NCBI RefSeq assembly: GCF_030717995.2
Contig: NZ_CP157743.1
Span: 2,692,501-2,756,500 of the forward strand
Source of the DNA: Methylomarinum sp. Ch1-1
GTDB taxonomy: Bacteria; Pseudomonadota; Gammaproteobacteria; Methylococcales; Methylomonadaceae
Direction: 5' to 3'
DNA length: 64,000 bases
Shown piece by piece: positions 1 through 8,648 of the stretch. A program made the position numbers and the translations under genes. The notes under the pieces were generated by a model. It ran no database searches. It saw only the letters and a list, made by a program, of their open reading frames with translations, and was not told the DNA's origin. Every line of letters starts with the position of its first letter. The first letter of the stretch is position 1.

Positions 1-92
1 AGCTGGTCGAGTATATGTTGTTGGTCTTCCAGCAATGACGCATTATGAAAAACGCGGCCCAGATGCCAGTCCGCGGTGTGTATGAAACGCAT
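1..92 (-). CDS. sbcD: Exonuclease SbcD N-terminus (partial, runs off window)
   Basis: Reading the minus strand from the ATG at 90-92 gives [17 protein letters not shown] and continues open to the window edge. This is the N-terminus of SbcD, the Mre11-like nuclease subunit of SbcCD, which processes hairpins and DNA ends. The visible DWHLG block holds the first Asp and His of the two-metal calcineurin-like phosphoesterase centre. Only about 30 residues are in the window, so nothing can be said about sbcC or the operon. The call rests on this very characteristic start and I am fairly sure of it. Confidence 0.85.
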   Translation of the reverse strand, partial: MRFIHTADWHLGRVFHNASLLEDQQHILDQ

Positions 93-261
93 GGTGTTTG
101 GGGTTTATCGGATAAACAGAGGAGTATCATGATAGCAAAAAAACGGCGTAGTTTCCGGCATTTCGCGTGGGCTGCAAACCAAAACGAGTATATAGTCAGT
201 ATTATTTTGTCGGTAATTGTGAATGTAGGCCAGATTTAGCCGCGCACTGCGAATAAATTCG
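93..261. other. Gene-free upstream region of sbcD
   Basis: Moderately AT-rich DNA between the divergent sbcD start and the repeat array. It should hold the sbcD promoter, but I see no convincing -35/-10 pair, and the short open frames here are shadows. Confidence 0.4.
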
Positions 262-985
262 CGCCTACCGCGCCAGGCAATCCGCCTGGATACGCACAAC
301 GGCCAATTTTACCCTGGTAGCGGTTTTTGGCGGCTTGCTTCGCGAAGCCGCCCTACGATGCGGTAGGGTGTGCTGACGATAGGAAGCGCACCATGTTTCG
401 ATGTGCTTCAAGACAATCGGCTTTACATGGGCATCGCAACCGTAGGGCGGATTCGCCGCCAGGCAATCCGTCTGGATACGCACAACGGCCAATTTTACCC
501 CGGTGGCGGTTTTTGGCGGCTTCGCGAAGCCGCCCTACGTTGGCGGATCCGCTGCGCTTGATCCGCCCTACGATGCGGTAGGGTGTGCTGACGATAGGAA
601 GCGCACCATGTTTCGATGTGCTTCAAGACAATCGGCTTTACATGGGCATCGCAACCGTAGGGCGGATTCGCCGCCAGGCAATCCGTCTGGATACGCACAA
701 CGGCCAATTTTACCCCGGTGGCGGTTTTTGGCGGCTTGCTTCGCGAAGCCGCCCTACGTTGGCGGATCCGCTGCGCTTGATCCGCCCTACGATGCGGTAG
801 GGTGTGCTGACGATAGGAAGCGCACCATGTTTCGATGTGCTTCAAGACAATCGGCTTTACATGGGCATCGCAACCGTAGGGCGGATTCGCCGCCAAGCAA
901 TCCGCTTGGATACGCACAACGGCTAATTTTGCCCCGGTGGCGGTTTTTGGCGGCTTGCTTCGCGAAGCCGCCCTACGGTGCGGGG
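262..985. repeat. Tandem array, about 3.5 copies of a 215-219 bp unit
   Basis: Nearly identical units begin with CGTAGGGCGGATTCGCCGCC at about 441, 656 and 875, with a partial unit at about 262-440. Each unit contains several self-complementary segments, such as the GGCGGCTT...AAGCCGCC stem and a GGCGGATC...GATCCGCC stem. One unit lacks the 4-base TGCT within the first stem. The long open frames across it on both strands arise from the repeat and are not genes. This is a typical intergenic palindrome-rich repeat, amplified in tandem. Confidence 0.85.
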
Positions 986-1107
986 TGTGCTGACGACGGG
1001 CAGACTTTGGCGGAGCCGCGGCGCAAGTAGCCGCATGTCGCTATGCGAAATGCAGGTCAACGAGGTCCTGAACGATTCAACCGTGACTAGAGTAAGTTAA
1101 ACGTTTG

Positions 1108-1129
1108 GGGCGGGTTAAATAACCCGCCC
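1108..1129. terminator. GC-rich hairpin, possible terminator
   Basis: GGGCGGGTT-AAAT-AACCCGCCC is a perfect 9-bp stem with a 4-base loop. A U-run does not follow directly (CGCCCAGAGTTTT), so intrinsic termination is possible but not assured. The rest of 986-1259 shows no gene. Confidence 0.4.
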
Positions 1130-1259
1130 GCCCAGAGTTTTACTGCGTTCAGCGGCGCCCTGCAAAGGATGGGCGGAGTTTGAATAGTTGAATAGAGCGG
1201 CGATGGATATCGCCGGCGAAGTTACGGTATCATGAAACGGTGCTTTCTTGGGAGCTATC

Positions 1260-1994
1260 ATGATCGACTATCTTTATGACTTGCTGGCCAACGTAGGGTA
1301 TATTCATCCGCTGCATCCGCCGCTGACCCATGGACCCATCGGCGCAGTGATCGTGGCTTTTTTGTTGGGGATTGCCGCTAAGCTATGGCCGAACAAAAAT
1401 TTTCAGCAGTCGGCATATTATGCTGTGATCATTGCATTTATCCTGTATTTTCCGACCGTTGTGCTCGGCTTTCTGGATTGGCAACATTATTATTACGGCG
1501 CCTATATTTATCCGATCAGGATGAAAATTGCGCTGGCGGCCGGTCTGTTGTTGCTGCTTGTCATCACCTTGATTGTTGGCCGCAACCCGAAAACCCCGAC
1601 CTGGATCGTCAGCACGCTTTTTTCCCTCTGCTTGTTCAATGTGCTGGGATTGGGCTATTTCGGCGGTCAGCTGGTCTATGAAGGTAGGGTCCCGGAAGCA
1701 GGCGAACGTTTCTCTCAGGGCCGACAAATATTCATCAGACGCTGTTCTGGATGTCATGTCAACGGCGGTAATATTATTTACCCGAACCTGCCGTTGCGTT
1801 CGGCCCCTCAGCTGGAAAGTTATGAGCAATTTATTCGATTCATTCGAAATCCGAGACTGCCCAATGGTGAAAAAGGTCCGATGCCGGCTTTTAAGGCAAA
1901 AAAACTTTCCGACCAGCACGTTCTAGAATTGTACAACTATATCATCCACGGCTTGGCCAAACCGACCCGCAGCAGTGGGCGGAAGGAACGCTGA
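1260..1994 (+). CDS. Membrane-anchored cytochrome c with DUF2231-like N-terminus
   Basis: About 244 residues. The N-terminal 140 residues form four hydrophobic segments, starting with a HPPLTHGPIGAVIVAFLLG motif typical of DUF2231-type heme/redox membrane domains. The C-terminal part is a small periplasmic cytochrome c: the heme attachment site is CSGCH (in RRCSGCHVNGG), and a plausible distal Met follows in GPMPAF. The ATG at 1260 is chosen over an upstream in-frame TTG at 1248 because GGAG sits 6-9 bases before it. It probably passes electrons between a membrane donor and a periplasmic acceptor; the partner is not visible. It appears to stand alone, with repeats on both sides. Confidence 0.75.
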   Translation: MIDYLYDLLANVGYIHPLHPPLTHGPIGAVIVAFLLGIAAKLWPNKNFQQSAYYAVIIAFILYFPTVVLGFLDWQHYYYGAYIYPIRMKIALAAGLLLLLVITLIVGRNPKTPTWIVSTLFSLCLFNVLGLGYFGGQLVYEGRVPEAGERFSQGRQIFIRRCSGCHVNGGNIIYPNLPLRSAPQLESYEQFIRFIRNPRLPNGEKGPMPAFKAKKLSDQHVLELYNYIIHGLAKPTRSSGRKER

Positions 1995-2012
1995 CACCGA
2001 GGCTATTTGATC

Positions 2013-2177
2013 AGCAATTCCCATATTTGAGTATTTTTGCGGTGTTTAGGGCATGGGGTGTGTCTGTCGAGGAGCGCCGTAAACCCATCCCTGGGGGCTT
2101 GACGGCAGCATCCTTGCTGCCGACATCCTCGCCAAACACACCCCATGCCCTTTTTGAACGCCAAAGTGGGAATTGCC
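2013..2177. repeat. MITE-like inverted-repeat element, uninterrupted copy
   Basis: The ends are GCAATTCCCA (2014-2023) and TGGGAATTGC (2167-2176), with an inner inverted repeat GGGCATGGGGTGTGT / ACACACCCCATGCCC. A second copy at 57053-57286 is nearly identical but carries a 69-bp palindromic insert. No target duplication is obvious at this copy. Confidence 0.75.
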
Positions 2178-2237
2178 TCAAAGAGAAGTTAGCGTTTAAG
2201 ATTAAGTCAGCGCTAGTTCTTTTTATGGGGATGCGGC

Positions 2238-3308
2238 ATGGGCGATACGATTCGAGTGGTGGTGGTTGGGACCGGCCAGATGGGCTCCGGTATCGCCCGC
2301 TTGATCCTGAAAAAGCCGGCTTTGCAGTTGGCCGGCGCCTGCGCCAGAAGGCCGGGGCGGGACGGCGTGGACCTCGGATTGGCGATCGGGCTGGAACGCG
2401 AACTCGGTATTTCGGTTACAACCGAGCTGGATGCGTTGCTTGAACAAACCCGACCCGATATTGCGATACAGGCGACCTGTTCGACGCTGGAAGACGCCTG
2501 GCGGGAACTGAACATACTGATAGGACATGGCGTCAACGTCATTTCGATCGCCGAGGAAATGGCTTATCCGGCCGCGAAATCCCCGATCAAGGCCGAGCAA
2601 TTACATCAGCTTGCTATCAAACACGGCGTCTCGGTGCTAGGCGCCGGCGTCAATCCGGGCTTCGTACTCGATTTGTTGATCATCCTGCTGACCGGAGTTT
2701 GCGCCGAGGTGGAGTCGATCAAGGCTACGCGGGTCAACGACCTGGCTCCTTATGGTCCGACCGTGCTGTCCGAGCAGGGCGTCGGCTTGACGCCTGAAGC
2801 CTTCGAACAGGGACTCAGCAACGGCAGCGTGGTCGGTCATGTCGGTTTCGAACAGTCGCTGCAGATGATTGCGGCGGCGTTGGGTTGGGAGCTGGAACGG
2901 ATCGAACAGAGCCGCGAGCCGATCATCGCTGAGGTCAGGCGAGAAACGCCGTTCGTCACGGTCGAGCCGGGCCGGGTGGCCGGTTGTCTGCATACCGCGG
3001 TCGCCTATCGGGATGGCCGCGCCGTGATCAGTTTGAGCCATCCGCAACAGATCCATCCTGAAATGGAAGGCGTCGAAACCGGCGATCTTATTCGGATCAA
3101 CGGCGCTCCGGACCTGAATATCGAAGGCCGTCCCGAGATACCGGGCGGTCAGGCCACCGTGGCCCTGGCGGTCAACATGACGCCACAGGTTTTGCAGGCC
3201 GCTCCAGGACTCTATTGCATGGCGGACCTGCCGGCGCCGGCGGCGATGTTGGGTGACGGGATTTTTCGTCGTTTCGGCCGGGGCAAACGAAAAAGGGAAG
3301 CTAGATGA
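2238..3308 (+). CDS. ord: 2,4-diaminopentanoate dehydrogenase
   Basis: A 356-residue NAD(P)-dependent dehydrogenase of the dihydrodipicolinate-reductase-like fold. The N-terminus is a Rossmann motif (VVVVGTGQMGSGIA, about 7-20), and the middle has the conserved SVLGAGVNPGFVLD block. In the oxidative ornithine pathway this enzyme oxidatively deaminates 2,4-diaminopentanoate to 2-amino-4-oxopentanoate. It opens a run in which the next gene overlaps its last codons (ortA starts at 3305), and all other pathway genes follow in order, which makes the assignment strong. The start is the ATG in GGCATGGGCG, and a long non-coding leader with a repeat precedes it. It acts in the cytoplasm. Confidence 0.9.
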   Translation: MGDTIRVVVVGTGQMGSGIARLILKKPALQLAGACARRPGRDGVDLGLAIGLERELGISVTTELDALLEQTRPDIAIQATCSTLEDAWRELNILIGHGVNVISIAEEMAYPAAKSPIKAEQLHQLAIKHGVSVLGAGVNPGFVLDLLIILLTGVCAEVESIKATRVNDLAPYGPTVLSEQGVGLTPEAFEQGLSNGSVVGHVGFEQSLQMIAAALGWELERIEQSREPIIAEVRRETPFVTVEPGRVAGCLHTAVAYRDGRAVISLSHPQQIHPEMEGVETGDLIRINGAPDLNIEGRPEIPGGQATVALAVNMTPQVLQAAPGLYCMADLPAPAAMLGDGIFRRFGRGKRKREAR

Positions 3309-3622
3309 CCGAACTGATCGACAAAGGCGTTTGGGTCGAAATTCATACGATCGTGCTGCATCCCGGAGAACGCGCGCCTCAGATTCCTGAAGACACCGCC
3401 AAGATTCCGTTAGAGATGCGGGTCAAGGGCTTTCTCATAGAGCCTGCAAGACTTGGCGATCAGGCCCAGATCGTCACCGCCGCCGGACGCCGTCTCCGCG
3501 GTAGGCTGGATGCGATCAATCCGGCCTATCGACACGGTTTCGGTGCGCCGATACCGGAACTGTCGACGATCGGCCAGGAACTAAGAGCCTTGCTGGCGCA
3601 GCAGGATGCGGACGATGCATAG
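3305..3622 (+). CDS. ortA: 2-amino-4-oxopentanoate thiolase, alpha subunit
   Basis: A 105-residue protein matching the short OrtA subunit of 2-amino-4-ketopentanoate thiolase. Features are the start TELIDKGVWVEIHTIVLHP, a PEDTAKIPLEMRVKGFL segment and an NPAYRHGFG block. Together with OrtB it cleaves 2-amino-4-oxopentanoate with CoA to acetyl-CoA and alanine (D-alanine in clostridia). The start overlaps the ord stop by 4 bases (ATGA), and its end overlaps ortB, indicating translational coupling. Confidence 0.9.
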   Translation: MTELIDKGVWVEIHTIVLHPGERAPQIPEDTAKIPLEMRVKGFLIEPARLGDQAQIVTAAGRRLRGRLDAINPAYRHGFGAPIPELSTIGQELRALLAQQDADDA

Positions 3623-5030
3623 CTATCAGGCCGTCATGGACCAACGCAACGACATCATGCGCCAATCGGTCGGCATCGATTATCGGAAATACGCGACCGG
3701 TGTGTTGGCCTTCGATTATCAGAGGCTGATGGACGATACCGGTTATCGAATAGACCGAGTCCGCGAGGTACAGGGCCGCACCGCGGTCGGTAACACCCCG
3801 TTGGTGGAATTGAAAAACCTGACCCGCTTGGCGCGCAGGCTGGCTAAACCGGGCTATGGCGCGCGCCTGTTCGTCAAGGACGAGGCGGCCAATCCCTCCG
3901 GTTCGTTCAAGGACAGAAGGGCCTCGCTGTCGGTGTTCGAGGCCAAGCGGCGTGGTTATCCCGGCGTGATCGCGGCGACCAGTGGCAACTATGGCGCCGC
4001 GATCGCTTCGCAGGCGGCCAAGGCTGGTCTGCGCTGCATCATCGTCCAGGAAGCCTTCGACAGCCGGGGCGTCGCCCAGCCGGAAATCGCCGAAAAGACT
4101 CGGGCCTGCGAAGCCTACGGCGCCGAGGTTATGCGCCTGTCGGTCGGCCCGGAGCTGTTCTATCAGTTTCTGCGGTTATTGAAAGAGACCGGCTATTTCA
4201 ACGCCTCGTTGTATACGCCTTATTCGATACAAGGCATAGAGACTTTAGGTTTTGAACTGGCCGAACAGATATTAGATCGGGAACGGGTCCATCCGGATGC
4301 GGTGGTCGTGACTCATGCCGGCGGCGGCAATCTGACCGGCACCGCGCGCGGTTTGATCGAGGCCGGCGCGGGCGATACCGAAATCATCGCCGCCAGCGTC
4401 GATCTGACTGGCCTGCATATGGCGTCGGACCACGATTTCAACCGTAAATCGTTTACGACCGGCCACACCGGCTTTTCGCTGCCGTTCACGACCTGGCCTG
4501 ACCGCGCCGATGTGCCGCGCAATGCGGCCCGAGCCCTGCGTTACATGGACCGCTTCGTGACCGTGACCCAGGGCGAAGTGTTTTACATCACCCAGGCCTT
4601 GGCCGAACTGGAGGGCCTGGAGCGCGGGCCTGCCGGCAATACGTCTTTGGCTGCGGCCTTCGTCATCGCCCAGCAATTAACGGAAGATCGGATCGTCGTC
4701 GTGCAGGAAACCGAATACACCGGCGCCGGCAAGCATCCGTTGGCGCAGTTGAATCTGGCCAAGCGCATGGGCGTCGCCATCAGCCGAGGCGACCCCAAGA
4801 CCAGCAAGCCGGGGCAGAGCATCGTGATCCCGGAAAGTCCGGAGCAACTGGCGGTCGCCGACATCGATTTGATGCGGGTGCGACGCTCCTATCTTCAGCA
4901 TGCGCTTCAATCGCTGGAAAAACAGCATACACTGACAGAAACCGATTACATGTTTCTGGCCGCCGAGACCCGGTTGGATATCACCCAAGTAAAGGAGATC
5001 TGTGATGAGTACATTGGACAGGCCCGATGA
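3606..5030 (+). CDS. ortB: 2-amino-4-oxopentanoate thiolase, beta subunit (PLP)
   Basis: 474 residues, threonine-synthase-like PLP fold type II. The PLP lysine is in NPSGSFKDRRASL (about residue 102), and a phosphate-binding TSGNYGAAIA loop follows. This is the catalytic subunit of AKP thiolase, producing acetyl-CoA plus alanine. The frame opens at 3606; the ATG at 3615 (MHSYQ) is an equally good start and lies just before the ortA stop. It is tightly packed with ortA and oraS. Length and motif order fit the clostridial enzyme, with no sign of damage. Confidence 0.9.
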   Translation: MRTMHSYQAVMDQRNDIMRQSVGIDYRKYATGVLAFDYQRLMDDTGYRIDRVREVQGRTAVGNTPLVELKNLTRLARRLAKPGYGARLFVKDEAANPSGSFKDRRASLSVFEAKRRGYPGVIAATSGNYGAAIASQAAKAGLRCIIVQEAFDSRGVAQPEIAEKTRACEAYGAEVMRLSVGPELFYQFLRLLKETGYFNASLYTPYSIQGIETLGFELAEQILDRERVHPDAVVVTHAGGGNLTGTARGLIEAGAGDTEIIAASVDLTGLHMASDHDFNRKSFTTGHTGFSLPFTTWPDRADVPRNAARALRYMDRFVTVTQGEVFYITQALAELEGLERGPAGNTSLAAAFVIAQQLTEDRIVVVQETEYTGAGKHPLAQLNLAKRMGVAISRGDPKTSKPGQSIVIPESPEQLAVADIDLMRVRRSYLQHALQSLEKQHTLTETDYMFLAAETRLDITQVKEICDEYIGQAR

Positions 5031-5358
5031 TTTCGAGACCCGCCGCCAGCACTTGCGAGGGTTGTCGGACGCACAACTGCACGCCCGATTCTGGGAGCTG
5101 GTGCAGCGTATCAGCGACCCGTTGGTCGAGGAAGCGCGCACCCATACCAGTCCCGGCATCGAGCGTTCGGTATTGCTGCGCATGGGCTTTACCAGCGCCG
5201 AGGCCAAGCAACTGGTAGACAGGATGCATCGACAAGGTCTGCTCGGCCACGGCGCCGGTCATCTGTTGCTGCAACTGGCTTTGCGCAAAGGGCTTTCGGT
5301 ACGGGCGGCCGGTGAAGCTTTGTTGAAAGGCGACTGTTGGCGGGAGCTAAAGCCATGA
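5005..5358 (+). CDS. oraS: D-ornithine 4,5-aminomutase, small subunit
   Basis: About 117 residues, matching the small S subunit of D-ornithine 4,5-aminomutase. It is helical and includes the ARTHTSPGIERSVLLRMGF segment. It pairs with OraE to convert D-ornithine to 2,4-diaminopentanoate. The start is taken as the ATG at 5005, with AAGGAG about 10 bases upstream, rather than the GTG at 5002. It overlaps the ortB end by 26 bases, and the oraE start lies within its last codons. Confidence 0.88.
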   Translation: MSTLDRPDDFETRRQHLRGLSDAQLHARFWELVQRISDPLVEEARTHTSPGIERSVLLRMGFTSAEAKQLVDRMHRQGLLGHGAGHLLLQLALRKGLSVRAAGEALLKGDCWRELKP

Positions 5359-7541
5359 AACTCGACCCGGACAAGAAACTCGATATCCTCGAGGTATTGC
5401 AGAACCTCGAACATTATCGGCCACGGCGCAAGGGTTGGGTTTGGCGCAAGCTCGTCCCCGAACAAACCGTCGGTCCGTTCGTCTATAAGAACAGTTCCGA
5501 AAACCTGAAAAATTCGCTGCCGCTGCCGGCCGCGGAATATTTTTCCAACATCGATCCCCAATGCGACCTGATCATCACCACCGAAATCGCCTCCGGTCGT
5601 TTCGAGGACGATCTCAGGCGCATGCGCATGGCGGCCTGGCACGGCGCCGACCACATCATGGTGATCCGCACCACCGGCCAGTCACATATCGACGGCCTGA
5701 TCGAGGGCACGCCGGAAGGCGTCGGCGGCATTCCGATCTCACGCAAGCAGATTAGGGCGTCGCGCAAGGCGCTGGACGCGATCGAGGACGAGGTCGGTAG
5801 GCCGATCAATTTCCATTCCTATGTCAGCGGCGTCGCCGGACCGGAGATTGCGGTGCTGTTCGCCGAGGAGGGCGTCAATGGCGCGCATCAGGACCCGCAG
5901 TACAATGTTTTGTACCGCGACATCAACATGCACCGTTCCTTCGTCGATGCGGCCGAGTCGAAGAAGATCATGGCCGACGCCGGCATTTTGCAGCTCGACG
6001 GCGCGCATAACGCCAACGCCACCGCCAAGGAGGCCTGGAAGGTGACGCCGGAGCTGTTCGTTCAGCATGCCGTCAATACCGCCTATTCCAGGGCGGCCGG
6101 CATGGAAGCGGAACAGATCGCGTTGTCGACGGTGCCGCCGACCGCGCCGCCGGCGCCTAAGCTGCGGCTGGACCTGCCTTACGCCGTGGCGCTGAGGGAA
6201 TTGTTCAAGGGTTACAAGTTTCGCGCCCAGCAGAATACCCGCTATATGGAGTCGGACACCGATGAGGCGACGGTGTCCCATGTGCTCGACACGCTGATCT
6301 CCAGGCTGACCGAGACCGATATACAGAGCACGATCACGCCGGACGAGGGCCGCAACATCCCCTGGCACTATAACAACATCGCCGGCGTCAATGCCGCGAG
6401 ACAGACGCTGATGGGCCTGGATGGCCTCGATGAACTGCTGGACATCAAACAGGAGGGTTCATTTCGGGAGCAGGTGCGCGAATTGAAGGAAAGGGCGGTG
6501 TTGTTTCTCGAGGAAATTTTGCATGCGGGTGGATACTATACTGCGGTCGAGACCGGCCAGTTCGTCGATTCCGGCTATTATCCGGAACGAAAAGGCGACG
6601 GTATCGTCAGGGAAGTCGACGGCGGCGATTGCGCGGGAACGGTGATTCCCCGCGAACAGGATTACGGCGCGCCGGTGTGCAGTCATTTCGGTCAAAACCG
6701 TTACCCAGAACAGGATGGCAAACCCTGCGACGACTATGGCGGCTGTACGCTGTGCGATCCTGCCAAAATCCGCTATATCGACGAAGTCGACGACCAAGAC
6801 AACGTGATGCAGCGGCTCAAGAAACCGTTGGCCGAACGCGAACAAGGGCGGTTGCGACCCGAAGTCGAAAAACACGGCGATGGCGTCGTCTGCGTCACCT
6901 TGTTCATTCCCGACGAGCCGCATACCGCCAAGCAGGCGGCGCTGGAACTGGCCTTGCATATGGGCTTGCAAAACCCGGAAGTGATCAATCAAAGGATCAT
7001 GCACCCGGCCGAAGGCAGTTTGTTGGAGATCAAGGGCACGGTCGACCTCTATATCGATAAAAACGCTCTACCGGCCTATAGCCAAGTTACGCTGCTGACC
7101 GATGAGGACATCGAATCCTGGGTCAGGCCGCGCGACCTTCATATCGTCGCGGCGACGGTCGGCGAGGACGAACACACGGTCGGCCTGCACGAAATCCTCG
7201 ACATCAAACACGGCGGCATCGAAAAATACGGTTTTCATTGCCATAATTTGGGGTCTTCGGTATCGATCGAACAGGTGCTGGACAAGGTCGAGGAGAGCGG
7301 CGCCGCGGCGGTGCTGATCTCGACGGTGATCACCCATGCCGATATCCATAAGCAGCACATGCGCAAGTTGGCGCGATTGGCCGGCAAGCGCGGCCTGAAA
7401 AATCTGCTGTTGATCGCCGGCGGCCCGCGCATCGATGAACGCATCGCACGCGAATGCGGTATGGACGCAGGATTCGGTCACGGCGCGACCGGCCGCGAAG
7501 TCGCCAGCTTCATAGTGCGCCGTTGGCGGGAGCAGGCCTGA
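5355..7541 (+). CDS. oraE: D-ornithine 4,5-aminomutase, large subunit (B12 and PLP)
   Basis: About 728 residues. It has an N-terminal TIM-barrel-like region and a C-terminal cobalamin-binding Rossmann domain with the DxHxxG motif DEHTVG (His at about 607), followed later by LLIAGGPRID. A lysine (DIKHGG, about 618) lies 11 residues after the cobalt-ligating His. That is the spacing recalled for the PLP lysine and cobalt His in the Clostridium sticklandii enzyme. The start is the ATG at 5355 with GGGAG upstream; the frame extends to a TTG at 5337. It requires adenosylcobalamin. It sits between oraS and orr. Confidence 0.9.
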   Translation: MKLDPDKKLDILEVLQNLEHYRPRRKGWVWRKLVPEQTVGPFVYKNSSENLKNSLPLPAAEYFSNIDPQCDLIITTEIASGRFEDDLRRMRMAAWHGADHIMVIRTTGQSHIDGLIEGTPEGVGGIPISRKQIRASRKALDAIEDEVGRPINFHSYVSGVAGPEIAVLFAEEGVNGAHQDPQYNVLYRDINMHRSFVDAAESKKIMADAGILQLDGAHNANATAKEAWKVTPELFVQHAVNTAYSRAAGMEAEQIALSTVPPTAPPAPKLRLDLPYAVALRELFKGYKFRAQQNTRYMESDTDEATVSHVLDTLISRLTETDIQSTITPDEGRNIPWHYNNIAGVNAARQTLMGLDGLDELLDIKQEGSFREQVRELKERAVLFLEEILHAGGYYTAVETGQFVDSGYYPERKGDGIVREVDGGDCAGTVIPREQDYGAPVCSHFGQNRYPEQDGKPCDDYGGCTLCDPAKIRYIDEVDDQDNVMQRLKKPLAEREQGRLRPEVEKHGDGVVCVTLFIPDEPHTAKQAALELALHMGLQNPEVINQRIMHPAEGSLLEIKGTVDLYIDKNALPAYSQVTLLTDEDIESWVRPRDLHIVAATVGEDEHTVGLHEILDIKHGGIEKYGFHCHNLGSSVSIEQVLDKVEESGAAAVLISTVITHADIHKQHMRKLARLAGKRGLKNLLLIAGGPRIDERIARECGMDAGFGHGATGREVASFIVRRWREQA

Positions 7542-7547
7542 TCAAGC

Positions 7548-8648
7548 ATGGACTATCCACTTCTATGCATCGATCTGGACAAGATCGAACATAATGCCAA
7601 GGTCATGGTCGCGCTGTGCGCCGCCCACGGCATCAAAGTCAGCGGCGTGACCAAGGTCGTTTGCGGCCATCCGGCGGTGGCGGCGGCGATGCTGCGCGGC
7701 GGCGTGGATGGCATCGCCGACTCCCGGTTGGAGAACATCCTCAGGATGCGCGCAGCCGGCCTGGATGTGTCCTATCTGCTGCTGAGGCTGCCTTCCCTAT
7801 CCCGGGTCGACGAGGTGATAGATTGCGCCGATATCAGCCTGAATTCAGAGCTGCAGACGTTGCAGGCCTTGTCGGACTCGGCAAGGAGCCGAGGCAAGTC
7901 GCATCAGGTGATCATGATGATCGATCTGGGCGATTTGCGCGAGGGAGTCTGGCCCGATCTAGCCGTCGAGCGATCTAAAATGCTGATGCAGTGGCAAGGC
8001 ATACAGCTGAAAGGCATAGGCGCGAACCTGGCCTGTTTCGGCGGCCTGACTCCGACCCATGACAACATGTTGCAGCTGGCCGAGTTGGCCGCCGAGATCG
8101 AACAAGCCTGTGCTATCCGCTTGCAATGGATCTCGGGCATCAATTCCAGCGGCCTTAATTTAATAGCCGAAGGAGGCATGCCCGAGCGCATCAATCACGC
8201 CCGGATCGGCGAGGGCATCTTGTTGGGCCGCGAAACCACGCGCCGAGAAGCCTGGCCGAACACCTATCAGGACGCCTTCGTGCTGCAAGCCGAAGTCGTC
8301 GAATTGAAACGGAAACCGTCGGCATTCCCCGGTGAGCATGGCGAGGACGCCTTCGGCGGCCACCCCCATTTTGACGATCATGGCGACATTCTGCATGCCT
8401 TGGTCAATATCGGCAGGCAGGATGTCGCCGTCGAAGGCATCACGCCGCAACAGCCGGTGACTATCATCGGCGCATCGAGCGATTATCTGGGCTTGGACGT
8501 TTCCGCGCTGTCAGGGCGCATACAGCTGGGCGATATCCTGTCTTTCGACGTCAATTACGCCGCGCTGTTGGCGGCGATGACCTCGGTCTACGTCAAAAAA
8601 AACTGTATTCGCGGCACCTTGTTCGATGATCGGATCTTCTGTGCCTAA
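7548..8648 (+). CDS. orr: Ornithine racemase (alanine-racemase-fold, PLP)
   Basis: 366 residues with the fold-III PLP TIM barrel. A lysine-containing start block (VSGVTKVVCGHP, about 31-42) corresponds to the PLP-lysine strand. Conserved blocks such as GADSRLENI-like IADSRLENIL and MMIDLGDLREGVWP match ornithine racemase rather than alanine racemase. It converts L-ornithine to D-ornithine, the aminomutase substrate. It starts six bases after the oraE stop. Its end overlaps alr by 23 bases. Confidence 0.88.
   Translation: MDYPLLCIDLDKIEHNAKVMVALCAAHGIKVSGVTKVVCGHPAVAAAMLRGGVDGIADSRLENILRMRAAGLDVSYLLLRLPSLSRVDEVIDCADISLNSELQTLQALSDSARSRGKSHQVIMMIDLGDLREGVWPDLAVERSKMLMQWQGIQLKGIGANLACFGGLTPTHDNMLQLAELAAEIEQACAIRLQWISGINSSGLNLIAEGGMPERINHARIGEGILLGRETTRREAWPNTYQDAFVLQAEVVELKRKPSAFPGEHGEDAFGGHPHFDDHGDILHALVNIGRQDVAVEGITPQQPVTIIGASSDYLGLDVSALSGRIQLGDILSFDVNYAALLAAMTSVYVKKNCIRGTLFDDRIFCA

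Noticed and set aside
262-1030. Long open frames on both strands across the first repeat array
   Set aside because: They repeat with the 215-bp DNA unit in several frames at once, have no ribosome sites and no protein-like composition.
2027-2443. 138-residue plus-strand frame before and overlapping ord
   Set aside because: It runs through the MITE and then out of frame through ord, which has a strong family match.
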